Shown here: positions 57,546 through 64,000 of the stretch, in pieces
How positions within the stretch are numbered: position 1 is the first letter of the stretch
Layout: each line of letters begins with the position of its first letter
From: Globodera rostochiensis
Taxonomy: Eukaryota; Nematoda; Chromadorea; Rhabditida; Heteroderidae
Direction: 5' to 3'
NCBI GenBank assembly: GCA_018350325.1
Contig: JAEVLN010000012.1
Location: 2,687,991 to 2,751,990 of the forward strand
Length of the DNA stretch: 64,000 nt
Made by a program: the position numbers and the translations under genes
The notes under the pieces: generated by a model
Seen by the model: only the letters and a program-made list of their open reading frames with translations
Databases searched by the model: none
Told to the model about the DNA's origin: nothing

Positions 57546-59423
57546 ATGTTTGACCAACAAAATCTGACGCTCCCCGGCCCCTCCTCCGTCCATTCGCCCC
57601 GCGGGGACGACGGCGGCGAGGTGTTCGGCTCCAACGGATCGTCGGCGGCCGTCTCCGTCGGCTGCGAGGAGCATTACGATTATTATCAGCCAACGGAGTG
57701 AGGGGGCACAATGCCAAATAATTTAATTTAAATTCAATTTTAATGTTTCAATTCGTCAGAAAATGGCTTCTCGGCGTCGTGGCGTTGCCTTTCATTTTGT
57801 GCGGGCTGTGCGCCAACGGAATGTCCGTCGCCATTTTTTCGCATCGCCAAATGCGCCAACAATCGGTCAATTGGTACCTTCTCGTGTTGGGTGGGTAATT
57901 ATTATTAGCTAATTAGCTACGCCTCCGGGGGCGAAAAGTTAATTTAGTCAAAGTGAAAGAATTGGCATCGATCGAATCACACCAAAATGTTAATGGAATA
58001 AAAACAAAATGCCAAATAAATTATGCCAATTTGAATAAAGGGTCCAGCGACTTGGTGGTCTTGCTCGGTGCCTTCTTCGTCTTGACTCTGCCCAGACTAA
58101 GCGAAATTCTCCATTGTTGGAGCGGCACAGCGATAAGGTCGATTCGGGCGGGCCTTGAAATTTTTGATTATTATTTATTTGTTGACAGTTATTACTCAAC
58201 CCCTCTGATGTACTCCTTGATGACGATGGCACAAACAACCAGGTCAGTCGGTGCCTTTAGGCAATCCAATGCCAACTTCCATTAATTACAGTGTTTGGAT
58301 GACGGTGGCCATGTCTTTGCATAGGTAGGCCACAAAATGTGAAAGAAATTTGGAAAAATTAAATTGAAAATTGTAAAGGTTTATTGGCGTGTGCTTTCCC
58401 TACCAGTCCGGCACCATTTTGGCCACGCGAAATGTGAAGTCGCTGATCATTGGCATTATTTTTGCTGCCGTAATGTTCAATGGGTGCCGATTCTTTGAGG
58501 TCTTTTTTTGGTTACCCCAAAAATCGAATTTAAATTTGCTGTCCCCCCCGGCGTTAGGTCAGCTTCCAAGTCTGTTGGATGAAGCCTATCGGCGTCCAAT
58601 TGCCCGTACTCAGAATGACCGCGTTGAGGCAAAACGAATTGTACCGCAAAGTGTTCTACGAGTGGGCGTACACTTTGGTCGGTTGGAAAGTTTTAAAAAT
58701 TTTGTCAAATTTGCCTTTTTTTCAGATAATGTTTGTCATTCCGTTTACCATTCTGATCGTTGTAAATTCAATGGTCATTTTGGCCATTCATAAGTGAGTC
58801 CCCCCCCCGGCCTTTTTAATCAGAGAATTAATTGCAATTTGAATTTTTAGGTCCCGAAAAATCCACGCCAAAATGAACGCGCACAATGACGGAATTCGGA
58901 AGCAAGAATTGGCCAAGGAAATCAGCACGTCCGTCATGGTATACTGTAATGGCATAATGTTTAAGTTTAAATGTTGGGTGGTTAAGCTCGTCGCAATTGT
59001 GATCGCCTTTCTGCTTTGCAACACTTTGGTAAGTAAATTGGCCGTTTCCTGAAAATAATGACGCCGTAAATGCCGAGGGTTATAATTAAATAGCCGTACA
59101 TCGCCTTGGGGGAAAACACTGTACCCAAATGCCGAGGGGTATAATTACCGTACTCCCCACGTGTTAGGGAATTTTACTGTTTATTGGCAAATCCCCTTCA
59201 GACATTTGTGGTCAATCTGATGGAGAAGTTGGACCTGTTCGAGCTGTACGTGCTGCTGGTGCCCTGGAGCAACATGTTGGTGTTGTGCAACGCCAGCATC
59301 AACATCTGCATCTACTGTATATTCTCCGACCGGTACCGTAACCTTCTGTTCCATTATTTGCACTGCTGCCGTCGGAAAGGGGGCGACAACACTTTCAACA
59401 TCAATTCATTGAGCTATTTATGA
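57546..59423 (+). CDS. Rhodopsin-class GPCR, FMRFamide-receptor-like
   Basis: Seven-helix receptor of the nematode frpr/dmsr-like peptide receptor group. Eleven phased exons give 375 residues: 57546-57697, 57760-57890, 58041-58137, 58189-58242, 58292-58324, 58379-58499, 58558-58677, 58726-58793, 58851-58938, 58987-59028 and 59202-59423. Extracellular N-terminus with NLT and NGS glycosylation sites. TM1: GVVALPFILCGLCANGMSVA. TM2: LVVLLGAFFVLTLP. TM3: TSVWMTVAMSLHRF, with HRF in place of DRY. The second loop has Cys in FQVCWMKP. TM5: MFVIPFTILIVVNSMV. TM6: VAIVIAFLLCNTLT. TM7: SNMLVLCNASINICIY, where NASINICIY replaces NPxxY. The tail has Cys pairs (LHCCRRK). The ligand is unknown. A TTTTAG acceptor precedes the start. 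An upstream ATG at 57538 opens a nine-codon frame. Confidence 0.82.
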
Positions 59424-60361
59424 TGCATTTGGACATTCTCATTCACAAATTAAACATTGAAATGTACAAAATTAAAATGAACCGTTTTTATCGCTGGACG
59501 AATTGGGGGAAAACGACCCCCCCCCCCCCCCCTGGGGGAAAACGACCCCCCCCCCCTAGGGGAAAACGGACCCCCCTCCCCCTGGGGGAAAACGACCCCC
59601 CCCCCCCCCTTAGGGGAAAACGGACCCCCCTCCCCCTGGGGGAAAACGACCCCCCCCCCTAGGGGAAAACGGACCCCCCTCCCCCTGGGGGAAAACGACC
59701 CCCCCCCCTTAGGGAAAACGGACCCCCCTCCCCCTGGGGGAAAACGACCCCCCCCCCCCCCCTAGGGGAAAACGACCCCCCTCCCCCTGGGGGAAAACGA
59801 CCCCCCCCCCCCCTTAGGGGAAAACGGACCCCCTCCCCCTGGGGGAAAACAGACCCCTCCCCCCCCCCCCCCCCTCCCCGGGGAAAAACGGCCCCCTCTC
59901 CCCCAAAGCTAACAGTTAATTAAATTTATTTCACTTTTATTGACATTACCATCGCAAATTCTATAATAAAAGTCATAGATATAATAATAACATTTTGTTG
60001 CGTAAAATAAAATTAAAATGTACAATGGCCTGAGGGTGAATGTGAAAAACAGAAAAACGAATGGACGGAAGCATTTAGCACTGAATGAGCGAGGAAAGAT
60101 TTCAGACTTTTGGGAATGACCCGCGCGAATCTGTCGGATGGACTGTTATCATTGGAGGAGAGCACTCAAAATCAAAATTGGCACGGCATCTCCCCAAACT
60201 CAAAATAATGATTCATCAATTAGCGGGCGGGCGATGCCTTTGGACTTTTGAGTGGTCTCGTGGAAAGAGAAGAAGTCATTAGGGGAGGGAATGATAAAAG
60301 ATTTGCAAAAGGAAAGATCAAAGATCCAATCGCCGGGGGCGTCGTCGCGTCGTCTCAACTT
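59424..60361. other. Intergenic between convergent GPCR and plexin genes
   Basis: Contains a C/G minisatellite at 59515-59890 and AT-rich 3' UTR-like sequence at 59910-60060. No gene seen. Confidence 0.5.
59515..59890 (+). repeat. GGGGGAAAACGACCCCC minisatellite
   Basis: Roughly fourteen copies of a 24-28-bp unit, CCCCTGGGGGAAAACGACCCC or CCCTAGGGGAAAACGGACCCC, often alternating as a dimer of about 50 bp. The C-run length varies between copies. Each unit contains a near-palindrome (CCCCTNGGGG). Confidence 0.88.
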
Positions 60362-63300
60362 TCAATAGAAGCGCCCGTTGCCCAAATGTGCGTTCGGCTG
60401 CACGAGGCGTGCCTTGGAGTCGGCGTAAGCGTCAACGAGCAGCGCCCCATTCAGTGGGGCCAACGACTCCGGCGGTGCCTCAATTGTGTCCAGTAACTTC
60501 TGCAACGCCCCGGGCAACTGTTGCTGTAGGGCAAATTCGTTTTGAGCCAACTCGTCGAAAAGCATTTCCTGCAATGTTTTTGCGCAATAATTGGCAAAAA
60601 CAAAAATATTGCCGACCTTGTTTTGGCTGACATAGGCGTACAGTTCGTTAAGTGCCGAGTACAGCATGAACTCCTGCGAGTGTTCCTGTGACTCCTCCGC
60701 CAGCAGCATGCTCATGTCAGACTGACTGATCGGCTCCATGCTGGCAATAGTCGCGTAATATCTGCAAATTTTGCCGGTTTGAGAGACGCACAAACCCATC
60801 CATGGCGCCCCCCCCCCGTCCCCCCGCTGTGACAACAATCGCAAAACGTTCGTCCTCTTACCGTTGCACCCACTGTCTGTACTTGTCCATCTCGTTGGCG
60901 AACAGCAGTTTGCTGCTGGGCGAATCCTTGGTCAGGTGCTGCTCCTGCGTGGAGCAAGCGTCCATCAGAGTTTGCGCCACGACATTGAGGGACCCTTCAA
61001 TTTTGTTGGCCTTCTGGATGTCGAAGATGAAGTCCGGGTTCTTGATCAAGTTCACCCAAAAGCGCAACGGAAGTGCGTTACTTTTCCATGCGTGCACCAC
61101 CTTAATCAGTCAGGGACGTGATCGGAACTTTCAAAAAGATGCTCCAGAAGCCCGTAAACGTTTCCTTGGACTAACCTCCGGGTCGGTGATGCCCAGCTCG
61201 TGAGCCTGGTCGTCCAAGAAGTCGAACAAGTACTTAATGCAGGGCGGGAACGGACATTGCGGCGTGGAGGCCACGGAGAACACCGTCTCCAGCAAGTCCT
61301 CGATGAATCGCTGCAGAGTGCCCTTCATCGTCAACAGCCGAGTCAAGTAAATCTCGGTGACCATCTTTTCCTGCCCGGAGGGGACAAGTTTTACGTTTGG
61401 AATTTAAAGGGGGGGGAATGTCTTTCACCTGCCCGTCCTGAACGTTCTCTACTCCGCCCGTCATCGGCTTCACCAAATGGAACGCCCGCAGCGTCGCCCC
61501 CGAGTCCGTCACTTCGCGCGAGTGCCCTCCGGTGGAACTGCCGGTACCGCCGCCTCCGGCGAAGAATCCACCGCCAGAAGGCCGGTGAACGGGCGAATTG
61601 GTAGTGGCTGTGGGTGCGCCGCGAGCACCGGACAATCCGCCGGAGCCGGAGGATTTGTCGGATTTGTCCGAGATCAGCGACAAATTGTACGAGGACGAAG
61701 TGGCATTGTGCGGCACAAGTGCCAAAGTCGCCTTGTCCTCCACCTGAAAGGGTCCGCGCATAAACACCGTTTTTGGAGAGTCTCGACTTCAAACCGGCAT
61801 CACCTTGTAATGTGCCAAAGTGTTGTATCGCCAGAAGCCATTTTCACACCGGGACGTCCCGTCCAAATCCTGCAGCAACATTCGGTGGGTGGCCGTTCGC
61901 AGCTCTAAGTCCACCTCCGAAGGCAGCGGTCGTTCCGAGTACGGAGTGGTGCGGTATTTGGCGTCCAAACACCGCCCTTTGACCTGTTGTTGTAATTTGG
62001 TTAAGTTAAACGCCGCGGGGGTTTTGTTCGGTTAAGTTAAATGCCGCGGGGGTTTTGTTCAGTTATGGAAAACGCCGCGGAGGTTTTGTTCGGTTATGGA
62101 AAACGCCGTGGGGGTTTTGTTCGGTTATGGAAAACGCCGCGGAGGTTTTGTTCGGTTAAGTTAAATGCCGCGGGGGTTTTGTTCAGTTATGGAAAACGCC
62201 GCGGAGGTTTTGTTCGGTTATGGAAAACGCCGTGGGGGTTTTGTTCGGTTATGGAAAACGCCGCGAGGGTTTTGTTCGGTTATGGAAAACGCCGCGGGGG
62301 TTTTGTTCGGTTAAGTTAAATGCCGCGGGGGTTTTGTTCAGTTATGGAAAACGCCGCGAGGGTTTTGTTCGGTTATGGAAAACGCCGCGGGGGTTATGTT
62401 CGGTTATGGAAACGCCCAAAGCAATGAAAGCAAAACGCTGCCTGGCTGATGGAGTCGCAGTCGAGTACGCGAACTTGCGTGTCGCAGATGGCAGAAGAAC
62501 AATCGGCCAGAACGAATAGCGTCAACTCGCGGAAGTCGATGGAGGCGCGCAAAAGCTTCTCCTCGCTGAGCGAATAGCGCGCGTCCATCGTAATCGCATC
62601 CTGCGGGCCCTTCTCCGTCTGCTGTTTGGTGGCCCAGTACAGCTGGTACAGCGGCTTGCCCGCGAAACGACGCACGAATTTGTACATGAGAAAGGCAAAC
62701 CAGGTGGAAAGCTGTGAGGGGCGGGAAGTTGAAGATGTACTTCAACGAGTTAAGCATGGAAATAAGAGACTGACCATTCTTTCGGCTACGCTTTCCGCCC
62801 TCCGGAACAGAATCTTCGGGTGGAACTTTCCGTCCGCGTTCCGTCGGATCAGTTCCTTTAGTAACTGCTTCAACACCTCCGTGCAGTAGGCCATCTTTTC
62901 CTTAAAGAATGAATAATAATTCCCACTCCAATAGGCCAAAATGTGGCAAAACCTGGAGGATGACCATCAGCAGGGAGCCGACATAAACGCGATCCTTCAC
63001 CAATAAATACTTGTTGGCATCGATGGAACGCACAAATGAAACCAAAAAGTGCCGGTTCTGCATTCGGTGAGGAATGGTTAGTTAGCATCGCCCTAGTTAG
63101 CATCGCCCTATTTTGCCCGTTTCGACAGCAGCAGAATCACCTGAAGGAGGTAGTGGAGCTGACGCAGTCCGGACTCAATCGCCAGGGCCCGGTCCTGATC
63201 GACCGAGAGGGGACAAAGTGCCGGATGGGCGTTGCCCGGGTAATTGGGAAACAGAATGCGCGCGGCGTACTCCGCGTACGGCAGGAAAGGAATGAAGGAC

Positions 63301-64000
63301 ATGCCCTGGGGCACGCTGCCCGCAAGCGCGTTGATGTTCGTCTGCAGCTCGTGGAAAGCCTCCTGCAGAAGTTGGACAGAATGCGCGAGGACTTTTGGAA
63401 ACCCCAAAAAACCCCCCAATTAACAATTTAATTAATTCTGTTGGTTCTAATCGAGTCCAAAAATGGCTGTTTTCGAAAGCAAACTAATCCGAGCTTGGTA
63501 TGATCTAACGACATGCAAGTATTTTATGCAAAGTTCCGTTCTTTATAAATTTGTCCAATTCGCTAACTTTGCATTCCTGCGCGACGCGCATTTCGATGGA
63601 GTTCATTTGGGCCTTCAGATACCGTAGTTGGCGGTTATGTGACGTGGACTTTCTACGGTACAGTACGAACAGTGCCAGAGCGAGGAAGACGCCGAGAAAA
63701 GCGACTGCCACGGCCAAAATGAGCCACTCGGAAGGGTCTTGGCCCCGCGGGCGTTGAGAGGCTTCGCCCACTTTTTCGCTGAAAACAAATTTCATTTAAT
63801 TCGGTGCTTTTCGTTCTTCATATTTCGCACATTTTGTCTCCAATGTACACGAGCACGTCCACCGCGTCGTCATGTGCCTCGTCCAAATGGGCGGGAAGTA
63901 CGCAAGTCAACGTGTTCGACGCGAGTGCGCTAACATTGCACGGCAAACCGCCCACCGACACGCGCACATCCCGCGGCGATGCGGCGAGGTTCAGATGCTG
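60362..64000 (-). CDS. Plexin, transmembrane and cytoplasmic half (partial at right edge)
   Basis: Semaphorin receptor; its cytoplasmic RasGAP-like region acts on Rap GTPases in axon guidance. The gene enters from the right edge (N-terminus outside the window) and stops at 60362. At 64000 to about 63810 is an IPT-like extracellular segment ([14 protein letters not shown]...[11 protein letters not shown]). At 63720-63650 is the transmembrane helix ([20 protein letters not shown]), then [12 protein letters not shown]. Cytoplasmic pieces in order: [68 protein letters not shown]-like basic region; [78 protein letters not shown]; then [15 protein letters not shown]. These match plexin-A type cytoplasmic domains. 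One intron carries a 31-bp minisatellite. Confidence 0.9.
62005..62412 (+). repeat. 31-bp minisatellite in a plexin intron
   Basis: About thirteen head-to-tail copies of a 31-bp unit like GGTTATGGAAAACGCCGCGG followed by GGGTTTTGTTC. Two subtypes (GTTATGGAAAAC and GTTAAGTTAAAT) are interspersed in a pattern suggesting higher-order duplication of several units. The 31-bp period is not a multiple of three, so long + strand frames across it are artefacts. Confidence 0.92.

Noticed and set aside
59420..59662. 80-residue frame after the GPCR stop (PPPGGKRPPPPRGK...)
   Set aside because: Reads the C/G minisatellite. The GPCR stop at 59421-59423 is well placed and the tail is complete.
62041..62519. 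Two + strand frames with [16 protein letters not shown] repeats
   Set aside because: They translate the 31-bp minisatellite inside a plexin intron on the other strand.

Overview
This is a window of nuclear DNA from a nematode. Almost every recognisable gene is split by short introns of about 40-60 bp with AG acceptors. The gene set is animal: an innexin, an SLC1 glutamate transporter, a plexin, a secreted frizzled-related protein and a peptide GPCR. Two genes belong to families typical of nematodes: a transthyretin-like secreted protein and a CPG4-type chondroitin-proteoglycan-like secreted protein. Ten introns start with GC instead of GT. That frequency, with probable spliced-leader acceptors just upstream of start codons and abundant poly-G/poly-C tracts and minisatellites, fits a plant-parasitic cyst nematode (Globodera/Heterodera group). 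This placement is inference from content, not a sequence match.

Layout. Positions 1-4793 look intergenic, with long G/C homopolymers. 4794-6675 (+) is a CPG4-like secreted protein. 7903-10311 (+) is a poorly resolved type I membrane or secreted gene. 10510-13353 (-) is an SLC1 excitatory amino-acid transporter. 14087-14740 (-) is a transthyretin-like protein, 15440-16978 (-) an SLC35B4-type nucleotide-sugar transporter, 17992-19449 (-) an ETX/MTX2 (aerolysin-fold)-like gene and 21136-22154 (-) a ZDHHC6-like palmitoyltransferase. A same-strand block at 23412-31402 (+) holds a lipid phosphate phosphatase, the CCR4/CNOT6 deadenylase, makorin and the IMMP2L mitochondrial peptidase. Then come an innexin (31723-33943, -), RAB28 (35192-36950, +), a BICRA/GLTSCR1-like SWI/SNF subunit (38818-43880, +) and a UBE2D/LET-70 ubiquitin-conjugating enzyme (44904-45557, -). 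C1D (46259-47209, +) and ATG7 (47508-50599, +) follow head to tail, then SFRP (50934-52581, -). A 5-kb gene-poor, C-rich stretch precedes an FMRFamide-receptor-like GPCR (57546-59423, +). The cytoplasmic half of a plexin (60362-64000, -) runs off the right edge.

The genes do not form one pathway. There is RNA turnover (CCR4, C1D), ubiquitin and autophagy (UBE2D, makorin, ATG7), membrane lipid and sugar handling (PLPP, SLC35B4, DHHC), and neuronal or guidance signalling (SLC1, innexin, GPCR, plexin, SFRP). The most unusual signals are structural: the GC-AG introns, minisatellites inside introns (in RAB28 one whose 26-bp unit repeats the GC donor hexamer), and a dispersed TACGGTA/TACCGTA motif. 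Most exon models were built by hand, checking reading phase across every junction and conserved family residues. Genes where I could not close the phase are marked as span only.
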